NCBI GenBank assembly: GCA_963798655.1
Contig: CAWCUH010000004.1
Span: 1,054,001-1,118,000 of the forward strand
Direction of reading: 5' to 3'
Source: CAVSMC01 sp963798655
GTDB lineage: Bacteria; Pseudomonadota; Gammaproteobacteria; Burkholderiales; Casimicrobiaceae
Length of the DNA: 64,000 nt
The translations under genes and the position numbers were made by a program. Every line of letters starts with the position of its first letter. Position 1 is the stretch's first letter. A model generated the notes under the pieces. That model saw only the letters and a list, made by a program, of their open reading frames with translations, searched no databases and was not told the origin of the DNA. Positions 8,873 through 22,815 of the stretch are shown here, piece after piece.

Positions 8873-10259
8873 TTAGTTGCAGGTGATCGTGGCCGTTGCC
8901 GTCTTCTGCGTCGGGCTCGTTGAGTCCGTGAACGTCAGCGTGCCGATAGTCGTCGCGGGTGCGATCGGGTTCGCCGAACGAAACGCTGAGTACGCCGCCG
9001 GAGATTCCGATCGGGTTAGGCGACACCAGGGGCGCTGGCGAAACCGCCGGGTTCAACGCCAATGTGGCGCTGTACGGCGGCGTGCCGCCCGTTACGGTGA
9101 ATTGGAACGTCTTGCCAGCGCAGCCCGTCGCAGTCACGCTACCGGGCGAGACGACGACGTTCGGCACTGCGACCGGGGCCGGCGGCGTTGCCGTCCCGGG
9201 CGCGTTCGTCAACCGCGGCGAAGACCCGTCGGGGATCGTGCGTCCCGTCGCGTCGGTGATCGCGAACGGAATGCTGTCGAAGCAGGCGCCGTTGGTGATC
9301 GCATCGAAGTGACCGCCACTCGCGAACACCGGCGAGCCGACCAGCGTGATCGCCTGTGGAATCGGGAACGCGATCGTGTACGGCGGCGTGCCGCCGAAGA
9401 TGTAGAACGACACGTCGACGCCGGTCGAGCAGACGTTCTGCAGAGGCCCGGTGATCGTCGTCGTGCCGCCCGGGATCACCGACAGCACCGCGGAGCCGTC
9501 CGTCACCTGCGAGATCGTGAACTGGCCGTCGACGTGGTTCTGCGTGGTGACGTCGGTCGCGCGGATCACGGCGAGTTGCGTCGCTGCGTTCACCGGGATC
9601 GCGATGCCGACAACGGCGTTGCCGTTCGCATCGGTCACGACGGTCAGCGTCGAGACCAGCGGCGTCGCCGGGTTCGCGCTCTGGATCGCGAAGTTGCCCT
9701 GCACGACGTCGAAGCGCACCGCCCGATTGGGCAGCGGGCCGCCGCCCGGGCCGGTCAGACGCACCGCGGCGGTGCCGGTTCCGCCCGAGCACATCGCGCC
9801 GCCGAGATTCTGCGGGCTGCCGCTGCAGTCGTTGTTCGGCGTGATCGTCACCAGGTTCGGCAACAGCGGCGCCGGTGCGACGGTGATCGTCGACGTGGTC
9901 ACCGTGCCGACGGAATCCTGCACGGTGATGGTGACGATCGTGTTGTCCGCCACGTCGTTCGGGACGAGGAGCACCGTGTTGCCCGAGACGACCTGTGCCA
10001 CCGGCAGCACCGCGGAGTTACTCGAAAAAGCGAAGTACGGGCCAATGCCGCCGGTGACTGCGAGTGTCGCCGGCGTCTTGGCGTAGACGGTCGCAGTGGT
10101 CGGCAGCACGGTCAACGGCGATGGAATCGTCGGTCCGGGCGCGTACGGGTTGTTCGGTGCGCCGCTGCCTCCGCCGCACGCGGTTAGCGCGAGCAGGCCG
10201 GCAAGGGCGAACATGCCGGCGACGAAGCGCAGCCAGGCGGTCGGACGGTGTCCCAACAT
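8873..10259 (-). CDS. Putative lipoprotein with Ig-like repeats (frameshift near its C-terminus)
   Basis: Function not known. The N-terminus is a lipoprotein signal with a lipobox (LLALTACGGG, Cys near residue 28). The rest is Thr/Val/Pro-rich beta-type sequence made of repeated modules with GG.PPY cores (GGIGPYFAF, GGTPPYTIAF, GGTPPYSATL) resembling bacterial Ig-like or cadherin-like surface domains. The uncorrected frame runs on to 8823 with an odd His/Arg/Asp-rich tail. Moving the frame by one base near 8973-8979 gives a natural ending (ANPIAPATTIGTLTFTD, then TATITCN) that stops at TAA 8873-8875, giving about 461 residues. Probably exported and anchored in the outer membrane. Monocistronic, converging on aroB. 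Confidence 0.75.
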
Positions 10260-10570
10260 GATGGTTTCCCTGATGATGTTGTCCTAAAAGATGGGTCGAG
10301 CGCTTGTCTTTTTGAATGATGCAACAAGCATCTAGCCCACTTTGTTGAGATTAAAGCCTAACAAGGCCGCTTTCGCAAGTGCTATACAGGGGGAAAAATC
10401 GGCCGTTCTTCGGGAATGTTGAGGCTGGTTTGTCGTGCATGCGGCCCGCCGTTGCTTGCCGCATTGCAACAACGTGTCTAGAATCGAAAGGTTTCGCCGC
10501 ACGAATGCCGCGCGGCGAAAGCCGCCGTGCAAACACGCGCGAAGCGGCACCGAAGCGACGCGAGGTCAAC
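10260..10570. other. Divergent spacer between the lipoprotein gene and gltB
   Basis: No gene is visible in these 311 bases, although a reading frame continuous with gltB runs through part of them without family similarity. The left part is AT-richer and is the likely promoter region for the minus-strand lipoprotein. The right part carries the gltB promoter candidate at 10456-10484. Confidence 0.6.
10456..10484 (+). promoter_or_regulatory. Candidate sigma-70 promoter of gltB
   Basis: TTGCCG (10456-10461) and TAGAAT (10479-10484) are separated by exactly 17 bases, 87 bases upstream of the gltB GTG. The -10 matches consensus at 5 of 6 positions and the -35 at the conserved TTG. Assignment rests on sequence alone. 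Confidence 0.5.
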
Positions 10571-15284
<4,714 letters not shown>

Positions 15285-15286
15285 CG

Positions 15287-16720
15287 ATGGGGAAGGTAAC
15301 CGGTTTCATGGAGCTGCAGCGGATCCAGGAGGTCGCGCTGCCGCCGGCCGAGCGCGTGAAGAACTTTCGCGAGTTCGTCATCACGCTCGCCGACGACGCG
15401 GCAACGAAGCAGGGCGCGCGCTGCATGGACTGCGGCATCCCGTTCTGCCAGACCGGCTGCCCGGTAAACAACATCATCCCGGACTGGAACGATCTCGTTT
15501 ACCGGCACCAGTGGCGCGAAGCGCTCGACGTGCTGCATTCGACGAACAACTTCCCCGAGTTCACCGGCCGCGTCTGCCCGGCTCCGTGCGAAGCCGCGTG
15601 CACGCTCAACATCAACAACGATCCCGTCGGCATCAAGTCGATCGAGCACTTCATCATCGACAAGGGGTGGGAAGAGGGCTGGGTCGTTCCGGTTCCGCCG
15701 CTCGTGAAGACCGGCAAGCGCGTTGCAGTCGTGGGCTCCGGTCCGGCCGGGATGGCTTGCGCACAGCAGCTCGCGCGCGCCGGTCACGATGTCGTGCTGT
15801 TCGAGAAGTCTGATCGCATCGGCGGCCTGATGCGCTACGGCATCCCGGACTTCAAGATGGAGAAGCACTGGATCGACCGGCGGATGGCGCAGATGTCGAT
15901 CGAAGGCGTCGAGTTCCGGCCGAATTCGAACGTCGGCGTCGATGTCGCGGCATCGCAGCTGCTCGAGGAGTTCGACGCGGTCGCGCTCACCGGGGGCGCC
16001 GAGCAGCCGCGCGACCTTCCGGTGCCCGGTCGCGATCTGCAGGGCATTCATTTCGCGATGGAGTTCCTGCCGCAGCAGAACAAGATCGTGGCGGGCGACC
16101 GCGTGCAGAAGCAGGTCGTCGCAACCGGCAAGCACGTCGTCGTCATCGGCGGCGGCGATACCGGATCGGACTGCGTCGGCACGTCGAACCGGCAGCATCC
16201 GGCGTCGATCGCGCAATTCGAATTGCTGCCACAGCCGCCGGAGCAGGAGAACAAGCCGCTCGTGTGGCCGTACTGGCCGGTGAAGCTGCGCACGTCGTCG
16301 TCGCACGAGGAAGGCTGCGATCGTGACTGGGCCGTCGCCACGAAGCGGTTCGAGGGCCGCGACGCCAAGGTGGAGAAGCTCGTCGCCGCACGCGTCGAGT
16401 GGCAGAAGGCGCCCGACGGGCAGATGCGGATGATCGAGGTGCCGGGCTCCGAATTCGAGCTTCGGGCCGACCTCGTGTTGCTCGCGATGGGATTCGTGAG
16501 CCCGATGCAATACGTGCTCGACGCGTTCGGCGTCGAGCGCGATGCGCGCAGCAACGCGAGGGCGTCGACCGACGACTACCGCACGTCGGCGGAAAAAGTG
16601 TTCGCTGCCGGCGACATGCGCCGCGGACAATCGCTCGTCGTGTGGGCGATTCGCGAAGGACGGCAGTGCGCGCGCTCGATCGACGAATACCTGATGGGCC
16701 GCTCCGAGCTGCCCCGCTAG
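15287..16720 (+). CDS. gltD: Glutamate synthase small subunit
   Basis: Flavoprotein that passes electrons from NADPH to GltB through FAD and 4Fe-4S clusters. The 477-residue protein has the N-terminal cysteine cluster (CMDCGIPFCQTGCPVNN and CPAPCEAACTL), the FAD dinucleotide fold VVGSGPAGMACAQQL near residue 148, and the NADPH fold VVIGGGDTGSDC near 285. Its C-terminus has the FAD-contacting AAGDMRRGQSLVVWAI. ATG 15287 lies 2 bases after the gltB stop, so the pair is co-translated. Confidence 0.96.
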   Translation: MGKVTGFMELQRIQEVALPPAERVKNFREFVITLADDAATKQGARCMDCGIPFCQTGCPVNNIIPDWNDLVYRHQWREALDVLHSTNNFPEFTGRVCPAPCEAACTLNINNDPVGIKSIEHFIIDKGWEEGWVVPVPPLVKTGKRVAVVGSGPAGMACAQQLARAGHDVVLFEKSDRIGGLMRYGIPDFKMEKHWIDRRMAQMSIEGVEFRPNSNVGVDVAASQLLEEFDAVALTGGAEQPRDLPVPGRDLQGIHFAMEFLPQQNKIVAGDRVQKQVVATGKHVVVIGGGDTGSDCVGTSNRQHPASIAQFELLPQPPEQENKPLVWPYWPVKLRTSSSHEEGCDRDWAVATKRFEGRDAKVEKLVAARVEWQKAPDGQMRMIEVPGSEFELRADLVLLAMGFVSPMQYVLDAFGVERDARSNARASTDDYRTSAEKVFAAGDMRRGQSLVVWAIREGRQCARSIDEYLMGRSELPR

Positions 16721-16728
16721 CACGTTCG

Positions 16729-17608
16729 ATGTCGGCGATCACGACGCTCGACATCGCGAGCTGGACACCCGCGCTCGACCCCGTTTCGCAGCGTGCGGCC
16801 GCGGATGCGCTCGAGAGCGGCGGTGTCGTCGCGCTGCCGGACGTGCGCTTCGAGCTCGGCGAGCGCGAGCGCCGGTTCCTGTCGCCGCGGTGGTCGGACG
16901 GCCGCGCGAAAAACATCAGCGTCGACGGCGAGACGCTGAGGGGCGCGTCGGGCGATGCGCGCGATCGCGCCGAGCTTGCGGCGATGATCGGCCGCTTCGC
17001 CGCACAGGCCGCGTCGCTTGTAGCGGCGCTGTTCCCCCGCTATGCGCCGTACGTGAAGAGCGCGCGCACGAGCTACCGCCCGCAGCCCGCGGTCGGCCGC
17101 GACGTGTCGTGGCGCAAGGACGACGCCCGGCTGCATGTCGATGCATTTCCGTCGCGGCCGAACGGCGGCGCGCGCATCCTTCGCGTGTTCAGCAACGTCA
17201 ATCCGACCGACGACCGCGTGTGGCGCGTCGGCGAGCCGTTCGAGACGATGGCGCAGTCGCTGCTGTCGCGCGTGCGCAGGCAGTGGCCGGGCGAGGCGCG
17301 CGGCGCTTGCGGCGATATTCGTCACCAAGGGCCGGCGCACCGCGTACGACCATCTGATGCTCGGGCTGCACGACTGTGCGAAGGCGGATCTCGACTACCA
17401 GCGCCGCTGCGCGCAGGAGATCGTTCATTTCCGGCCCGGCACGACGTGGATCTGCTTTTCCGACCAGGTGATGCACGCGGCGATGTCGGGCCAGTACATG
17501 CTCGAGCAGACGATCCACCTTCCCGTGTCGGCGCTCTACGACCCTTCGCGCTCGCCGCTCGCGGTGCTCGAGCGCTTGACCGGACGCGCTCTCGCTGCCG
17601 CGCATTGA
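16729..17608 (+). CDS. kdoO: Kdo hydroxylase, Fe(II)/2-oxoglutarate dioxygenase (one apparent frameshift)
   Basis: Resembles the KdoO family of Burkholderia and Yersinia, which hydroxylates the outer 3-deoxy-D-manno-octulosonate (Kdo) of LPS to Ko. From ATG 16729 the product shows LSPRWSDGRAKNIS, an Arg-rich ARTSYRPQP, WRKDDARLHVDAFPSRPN with an HxD metal motif, and RILRVFSNVNP. A +1 shift near 17304-17310 (GGCGCGCGGCG) is needed; the rest then follows as ALAAIFVTKGRRTAYDHLML and ends with SDQVMHAAMSGQYMLEQT, which supplies the distal His. Corrected length is 292 residues. It lies 8 bases after gltD and 34 bases before hemE. Assignment is from remembered family features; in vitro activity is inferred. 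Confidence 0.8.
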
Positions 17609-17642
17609 GCGCTTCGCGCAACGAAGAAAGCCCGCTGCCGTC

Positions 17643-18698
17643 ATGACTGCCCTCCCACTCGCCAACGACACGCTGCTGCGCGCGCTTCGCCGCGAGCCCA
17701 CCGACTACACGCCTGTCTGGCTGATGCGGCAGGCCGGACGCTACCTTCCCGAATACAATGCGACGCGCGCGAAGGCCGGAAGCTTTCTCACGCTGGCGAA
17801 GACGCCCGCGCTCGCAACCGAAGTGACGCTGCAGCCCCTCGAGCGCTTTCCGCTCGACGCCGCCATCCTGTTCAGCGACATCCTGACAATCCCCGATGCC
17901 ATGGGGCTCGGCCTGCAGTTCTCGGAGGGCGAAGGCCCGCGCTTCGCGCGAACGACGGCGGACGAGGCGTCGATCCTCGCGCTGGCCGAGCCCGACATGG
18001 CGGACCTCGCGTACGTGTTCGACGCGGTGCGCGAGATCAAGCGTGCGCTCGGCGGACGCGTCCCGCTGCTCGGATTCTCCGGCAGTCCGTTCACGCTCGC
18101 CTGCTACATGATCGAAGGCGGCGGCAGCGACGATTTCGCCACCGTGCGGCGAATGGCGTACGCGCGCGCCGATCTGCTGCAGCGGCTGATCGATGTCAAC
18201 GCGCGCGCGGTTGCCGCTTACCTGCGAGCGCAAATCGACGCCGGCGCCGACGCGGTCATGATCTTCGACACGTGGGGCGGTTTGCTGTCGGCCGCCGCCT
18301 ATCGCCGGTTCTCGCTCGCGTCGATGCGCGCCGTGCTGGAATCGATTCCGGCCGGCGTGCCGACGATCGTATTCACCAAGGGCGGCGGCGCCTGGCTCGA
18401 CGATCTTGCGCAGTGCGGCGCGTGCGCGGTGGGGCTCGACTGGACCGTCGACATCGGCGAGGCGCGTCGGCGTGTCGGCTCGCGCGTCGCGCTGCAGGGC
18501 AATCTCGATCCGCTGGTGCTGCTGACCGACGCGGCGACGGTCGAACGGGAAGCCGCGTCCATCGTGCGCGCTGCGGGTGCGGCGCCGGGATATGTGTTCA
18601 ACCTCGGCCACGGCATCGTCCCGCGGACGCCGCCCGAGCACGTCGGCGTGCTCGTCGACACCGTCCATCGTGAGTCCCGGCGGCTGCGACAACCGTAG
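17643..18698 (+). CDS. hemE: Uroporphyrinogen III decarboxylase
   Basis: Removes four carboxyl groups from uroporphyrinogen III to give coproporphyrinogen III in haem synthesis; a cytosolic homodimer with a TIM-barrel fold. The 351-residue product carries the N-terminal substrate-binding signature PVWLMRQAGRYLPEY, the ILFSDILTIPDAMGL segment (catalytic Asp), GFSGSPFTLACYMIEG, and the C-terminal FNLGHGIVPRTPPEHV. Full length and undamaged. It is followed by a 356-base gene-free region before priA. Confidence 0.97.
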   Translation: MTALPLANDTLLRALRREPTDYTPVWLMRQAGRYLPEYNATRAKAGSFLTLAKTPALATEVTLQPLERFPLDAAILFSDILTIPDAMGLGLQFSEGEGPRFARTTADEASILALAEPDMADLAYVFDAVREIKRALGGRVPLLGFSGSPFTLACYMIEGGGSDDFATVRRMAYARADLLQRLIDVNARAVAAYLRAQIDAGADAVMIFDTWGGLLSAAAYRRFSLASMRAVLESIPAGVPTIVFTKGGGAWLDDLAQCGACAVGLDWTVDIGEARRRVGSRVALQGNLDPLVLLTDAATVEREAASIVRAAGAAPGYVFNLGHGIVPRTPPEHVGVLVDTVHRESRRLRQP

Positions 18699-19054
18699 GC
18701 CGCGAGCCGACGAATGGCTTGACAACCGGGCAAAGGGAGATGGCGCCCGGTGCTGGTTATGCACAAAACTTTGTCAATAGGAATGTCGATCCGGCACGCG
18801 CGCAAGCGCAAGGGCTGGACCTTCGCAAGTCCTTGTTGAAACAGGCCAAAAAAATAGCCGTTCGATGCCGCCTGCGCTGTTGCGCGCATGACGATGGCGA
18901 GCGGCGCGGGCGCCGTCGCAAATTACGCACAACGTTATCCACAGACGTTGTGGATTGCCGGCGTGCGGTTCTAAAACAACTGCTTGGCGCAACAAGCTGC
19001 GACGCGCAGTAAGCTCGTGGAACATCGCTGCGCGACGACGACCGGTTGCTCGCG
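18699..19054. other. Gene-free spacer between hemE and priA
   Basis: No gene in these 356 bases. It holds several DnaA-box-like nonamers (18757-18957), a TTGACA at 18719-18724 without a good -10, a short palindrome ACAAAACTTTGT (18763-18774), a hairpin GGACCT/AAGTCC (near 18818) and an A7 tract near 18848. Locally it is more AT-rich than its surroundings. Confidence 0.6.
18757..18957. promoter_or_regulatory. Cluster of DnaA-box-like sites upstream of priA
   Basis: TTATGCACA (18757-18765) and TTATCCACA (18935-18943) match the E. coli-type consensus TTATNCACA. TTACGCACA (18923-18931) differs at one position, and the complement of TGTGGATTG (18949-18957) differs at two. The last three lie within 35 bases and are bound up in nested inverted repeats: CACAACGT/ACGTTGTG (18928-18935 and 18945-18952) and ATCCACA/TGTGGAT (18937-18943 and 18949-18955). 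This suggests a site read by DnaA or a similar protein, perhaps controlling priA. Function is inferred. Confidence 0.5.
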
Positions 19055-21055
19055 ATGACGATCGCGCGCATCGCGTTGCCCGTCGCAGCGGCCGACGCGT
19101 TCGACTACTGGATTCCGGCGGGACTCGCGCTGCAACCCGGCATGGCGGTGCGTGTTCGACTCGCGCGCCGCAGCCTTGTCGGTGTAGTCGTCGACGTCTG
19201 CGACTCGACGCCGATCGAGCGCGAGCGACTGCAACCGATCGTCGAGATCGTCGCCGACCTGCCGCGCGTGCCCGAAGACGTTCTCGACGCCGCGCGCTTC
19301 GTGGCGGCGTACTACCAGGAGCCGCAGGGGCTCGTGCACGAGCTTCTGCTGCCGCCGCTCGCGCGCAGGCGCGCCGCACGGGCAATCGGCCACGCGGCGG
19401 CGCCGCGCGACGGCGTGGCACCTGCGGCGCCCGCGGTGGCGCTCAATGCAGACCAGCGCGCAGCGTCCGATGCCGTCCGAAACGCGCGCGGCGCGTTCGG
19501 CGCGTTCGTGCTTTACGGCGTCACCGGCAGCGGCAAGACCGAGGTGTATCTCGATGCCGCCGGGGCGGCGATCGCCGCCGCCGGCCAGGTGCTGCTGCTC
19601 GTGCCCGAGATCAATCTCACGCCTCAGCTCGAGGAGCGCATCGCGCACGCGCTGCCCGGACGGCGCGTCGTCACGCTGCACAGCGGCCTTGCCGCCGGCG
19701 AGCGGCGCGAAAACTGGACCGCCGCCGCGAACGGCGATGCGGATCTCGTCGTCGGCACGCGGCTCGCCGTGTTCGTGCCGCTGCCGCGGCTCGCAATGAT
19801 CGTCGTCGACGAGGAGCACGACGCGTCGTACAAGCAGCAGGAAGGCGTGCGCTATCACGCGCGTGATGTCGCCGTGTGGCGCGCACGCCGGCGCGCCGTG
19901 CCGATCGTGCTCGGCAGCGCAACGCCGTCGCTCGAGACGCTCCAGCATGCGCGCAGCGGCCGCTACCGGCGCCTCGACCTCGCCGCGCGCGCCGTGACGG
20001 CGGCAACGTTGCCGCGCGTGCGACTGCTGCCGCAGCGCGGCGTCGCACTGCACGAAGGCGTTGCGCCGCCGTTGATCGACGCCATTGCGCAGCGCATTGC
20101 GCGCAGCGAGCAGGCGCTGCTGTTCGTCAATCGGCGTGGCTACGCGCCTTCGCTCCTGTGCTCGGCGTGCGGTTGGCAGGCGCAGTGCACGCGCTGCAGC
20201 GCGCGACTCGTCGTTCACCGCGACGCGCGGGAGCTGCGCTGCCACCATTGCGGGTACGCCGAATCGCTCGCGGCCGCGTGCCCGACGTGCGGCAACGTCG
20301 ACCTGGTACCGCTCGGCTTCGGCACGCAGCGGCTCGAGCGTGCGCTCGCCGAGCGCTTCCCCGCGGCGCGCATCGCGCGAATCGATCGCGACAGCACGTC
20401 GCGCAAGGGCAGCTTCCACGCGCTGCGCGATCGCGTGCACGCCGGCGACGTCGACGTCCTGGTCGGCACTCAGATGCTCGCGAAAGGGCACGACTTCCCG
20501 CGGCTCACGCTGGTCGGTGTGCTCGGCGCGGACAACGCGCTCTACAGCGGCGATTTCCGCGCGACCGAGCGGCTCGCCGCGCTGCTGTTTCAGGTCGCGG
20601 GCCGCGCGGGCCGCGCGCAACTCGCCGGTGAAGTGATGGTGCAAACGGATTTCCCGGCGCATCCGCTGTACGCGGCGCTCGTTGCGCACGATTACGACCG
20701 CTTCGCCGACGCGCTGCTCGCCGAGCGGCGCGCCGTGTCGCTGCCGCCGTTTTCGCATCTCGCGCTGGTGACCGCCGAAGCCGGCTCGCGCAGCGACGTC
20801 GACGACTTTCTCGCGCAGGTTCGCGATGCCGGCGTCGGGCACGCGCGCGAGCTCGCGCTGCCGGTCGAAGTGATGGCGCCGGTGCCGGCGTCGCTCGCGC
20901 GTCGCGCGGGACTCGAGCGCGCGCAGCTTCTCGCGCAGAGCGAGCAGCGGGCGGCGCTGCAGCGATTCCTGCCCGGATGGCGCGCGGCGATCGACGCGCT
21001 GCCTGGCCGTCGAGTGCGCTGGGCGCTCGACGTCGATCCGCTGTCGCTCGCGTGA
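19055..21055 (+). CDS. priA: Primosomal protein N' (replication restart helicase)
   Basis: Superfamily 2 DNA helicase that recognises stalled forks and reloads the replisome. The product (666 aa from ATG 19055; an in-frame TTG at 19046 is less likely) has the N-terminal 3'-end-binding domain. The helicase core follows with Walker A GVTGSGKTEVY and the DEEH box in VVDEEHDASYKQ. The zinc-binding insert is complete (CSACGWQAQCTRC and CHHCGY...CPTCG), as are motifs V and VI (VGTQMLAKGHDFP, QVAGRAGR). Length is in the usual range. It follows a spacer with DnaA-box-like sites and precedes argS by 37 bases. Confidence 0.96.
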   Translation: MTIARIALPVAAADAFDYWIPAGLALQPGMAVRVRLARRSLVGVVVDVCDSTPIERERLQPIVEIVADLPRVPEDVLDAARFVAAYYQEPQGLVHELLLPPLARRRAARAIGHAAAPRDGVAPAAPAVALNADQRAASDAVRNARGAFGAFVLYGVTGSGKTEVYLDAAGAAIAAAGQVLLLVPEINLTPQLEERIAHALPGRRVVTLHSGLAAGERRENWTAAANGDADLVVGTRLAVFVPLPRLAMIVVDEEHDASYKQQEGVRYHARDVAVWRARRRAVPIVLGSATPSLETLQHARSGRYRRLDLAARAVTAATLPRVRLLPQRGVALHEGVAPPLIDAIAQRIARSEQALLFVNRRGYAPSLLCSACGWQAQCTRCSARLVVHRDARELRCHHCGYAESLAAACPTCGNVDLVPLGFGTQRLERALAERFPAARIARIDRDSTSRKGSFHALRDRVHAGDVDVLVGTQMLAKGHDFPRLTLVGVLGADNALYSGDFRATERLAALLFQVAGRAGRAQLAGEVMVQTDFPAHPLYAALVAHDYDRFADALLAERRAVSLPPFSHLALVTAEAGSRSDVDDFLAQVRDAGVGHARELALPVEVMAPVPASLARRAGLERAQLLAQSEQRAALQRFLPGWRAAIDALPGRRVRWALDVDPLSLA

Positions 21056-21074
21056 GCGGCCACATCGTCGCCCG

Positions 21075-21080
21075 TATAAT
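21075..21080 (+). promoter_or_regulatory. Candidate -10 element of argS
   Basis: A perfect TATAAT lies 12 bases before the argS ATG at 21093, implying a very short leader or, if the ATG at 21111 is used, a 5' leader of about 20 bases. No recognisable -35 is present at 16-18 bases. Chance occurrence is possible, but it stands out in such GC-rich sequence. Confidence 0.3.
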
Positions 21081-21092
21081 CCCGGGTTCGAC

Positions 21093-22766
21093 ATGGACCG
21101 CCCGCTCGCGATGACGGATCTGCGCACGCGCCTTCGGCAAGCCGTCGAGACGCAGGTGCGCTCGCGCTTTCCCGATGCGGCCGATGTCGTGGTCGTCGTC
21201 GAGCGTCCGAAGCAGCCGCAACACGGCGACTACGCGACGAACATCGCGCTTGCGCTCGCGAAGCGGGTCGGGCGCAAGCCGCGCGAGATCGCCGAGGAGA
21301 TCGGCGCCGCGATCGCGCGCGGTGACGTCGGCGCGTCGCTGCAGGCCTACGAGATCGCCGGTCCGGGCTTCATCAACTTCCGCGCGACGGCCCAGGCTCG
21401 CCAGGCGGTCGTCGCGCAGATTCTCGCCGAACGCGACGGCTACGGCCGCACGAGCGCGCTCGCAGGCGAGCGCGTGATGGTCGAGTTCGTCAGCGCCAAT
21501 CCGACCGGCCCGCTGCACGTCGGGCATGGCCGCCAGGCGGCGCTCGGCGATGCGATCGCGAACCTGCTCGAATGGCAGGGCGCGCGGGTCACGCGCGAGT
21601 TCTACTACAACGACGCCGGCCAGCAGATCGAGAATCTCGCGGTGTCGGTGCGCGCGCGCGCGCAGGAGTCGCTCGGCGAGCACGCCGCGTTTCCCGAGGA
21701 CGGCTATCGCGGCGAGTACATCCGCGAGATCGCGCAGCGCTACCTCGACGAGGTCGGCCACGATCTGGGCGACATCGAGTCGATCCGCCGCTTCGCCGTC
21801 GCGGAGCTGCGCAAGGAGCAGGACCGCGATCTCGCCGCGTTCGGCGTGCGCTTCGACAACTACTATCTCGAGAGCTCGCTGTACACCGACGGCCGCGTCG
21901 ATGACACCGTCGAGAGGCTGCGCGCGTCGGAGCGCACGTATGCAAAGGACGGCGCGCTCTGGCTGCGCACGACCGACTACGGCGACGACAAGGACCGCGT
22001 GATGCGCAAGTCCGATGGCGGCTACACGTACTTCGTGCCCGACGTCGCGTATCACATCACCAAGTGGCAGCGCGGCTTCTCGCGCGTCATCAACGTGCAG
22101 GGCAGCGATCACCACAGCACGGTCACGCGCGTGCGCGCCGGCTTGCAGGCGGTGGGCCTCGGCATCCCGGAGGCGTACCCCGACTACGTGCTGCACAAGA
22201 TGGTGACCGTCATGCGCGGCGGCGAGGAGGTGCGCATCAGCAAGCGCGCCGGCAGCTACGTCACGCTTCGCGAGCTGATCGACGAGGTTGGCCGCGACGC
22301 CGTGCGTTTCTTCCTGGTGTCGCGCAAGGCCGACAGCGAGTTCACGTTCGACATCGACCTCGCGCGCTCGCAGTCGGAAGAGAATCCCGTGTACTACGTG
22401 CAGTACGCGCATGCACGCGTCTGCGCGGTGCTGCGTCAGGCGGGCGTGGCGTTCGCCGCCGCCGCCGATGCGCTCGCCGGCGCCGACCTCTCGCCCCTCG
22501 CGAGCGATTACGAGCAGGCGCTGCTGCGCCGTCTCGCGGATTTTCCAGAGGAGCTCGCGAGCGCCGCGCGCGAGTTCGCGCCGCATCAGATCACGTTTTA
22601 TCTCAAGGATTTGGCCGGCGAATTCCACAGTTACTATAATGCCGAGCGCTTTCTCGTCGACGATCCGGCGTTGAAGCGTGCACGGCTTGCGCTGGTCGTC
22701 GCGACCGGACAGGTGCTGCGCAATGCGCTCGCCGTGCTCGGCATTTCCGCGCCGGAGCACATGTGA
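21093..22766 (+). CDS. argS: Arginyl-tRNA synthetase
   Basis: Class I aminoacyl-tRNA synthetase charging tRNA-Arg. The 557-residue protein has the ArgS N-terminal Add-1 domain, then the class I signature: FVSANPTGPLHVGHGR with the HIGH motif as HVGH (residues 142-145). Next is the DALR anticodon-binding C-terminus (NPVYYVQYAHAR...). Like many ArgS proteins it lacks a canonical KMSKS; KRAGSYVTL occupies that position. ATG 21111 (MTDLRTRL) is a possible alternative start six codons downstream. Confidence 0.97.
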   Translation: MDRPLAMTDLRTRLRQAVETQVRSRFPDAADVVVVVERPKQPQHGDYATNIALALAKRVGRKPREIAEEIGAAIARGDVGASLQAYEIAGPGFINFRATAQARQAVVAQILAERDGYGRTSALAGERVMVEFVSANPTGPLHVGHGRQAALGDAIANLLEWQGARVTREFYYNDAGQQIENLAVSVRARAQESLGEHAAFPEDGYRGEYIREIAQRYLDEVGHDLGDIESIRRFAVAELRKEQDRDLAAFGVRFDNYYLESSLYTDGRVDDTVERLRASERTYAKDGALWLRTTDYGDDKDRVMRKSDGGYTYFVPDVAYHITKWQRGFSRVINVQGSDHHSTVTRVRAGLQAVGLGIPEAYPDYVLHKMVTVMRGGEEVRISKRAGSYVTLRELIDEVGRDAVRFFLVSRKADSEFTFDIDLARSQSEENPVYYVQYAHARVCAVLRQAGVAFAAAADALAGADLSPLASDYEQALLRRLADFPEELASAAREFAPHQITFYLKDLAGEFHSYYNAERFLVDDPALKRARLALVVATGQVLRNALAVLGISAPEHM

Positions 22767-22815
22767 TCGTCGGATGGACGCTGCGTCGGTGAGTTCACGA
22801 GCGAATCGAACGAGG

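Noticed and set aside
18699..19054. Declaring this region the chromosomal origin
   Set aside because: DnaA-like boxes alone are insufficient, there is no clear DNA-unwinding element or dnaA gene, and betaproteobacterial origins normally lie elsewhere. Kept as a finding only.
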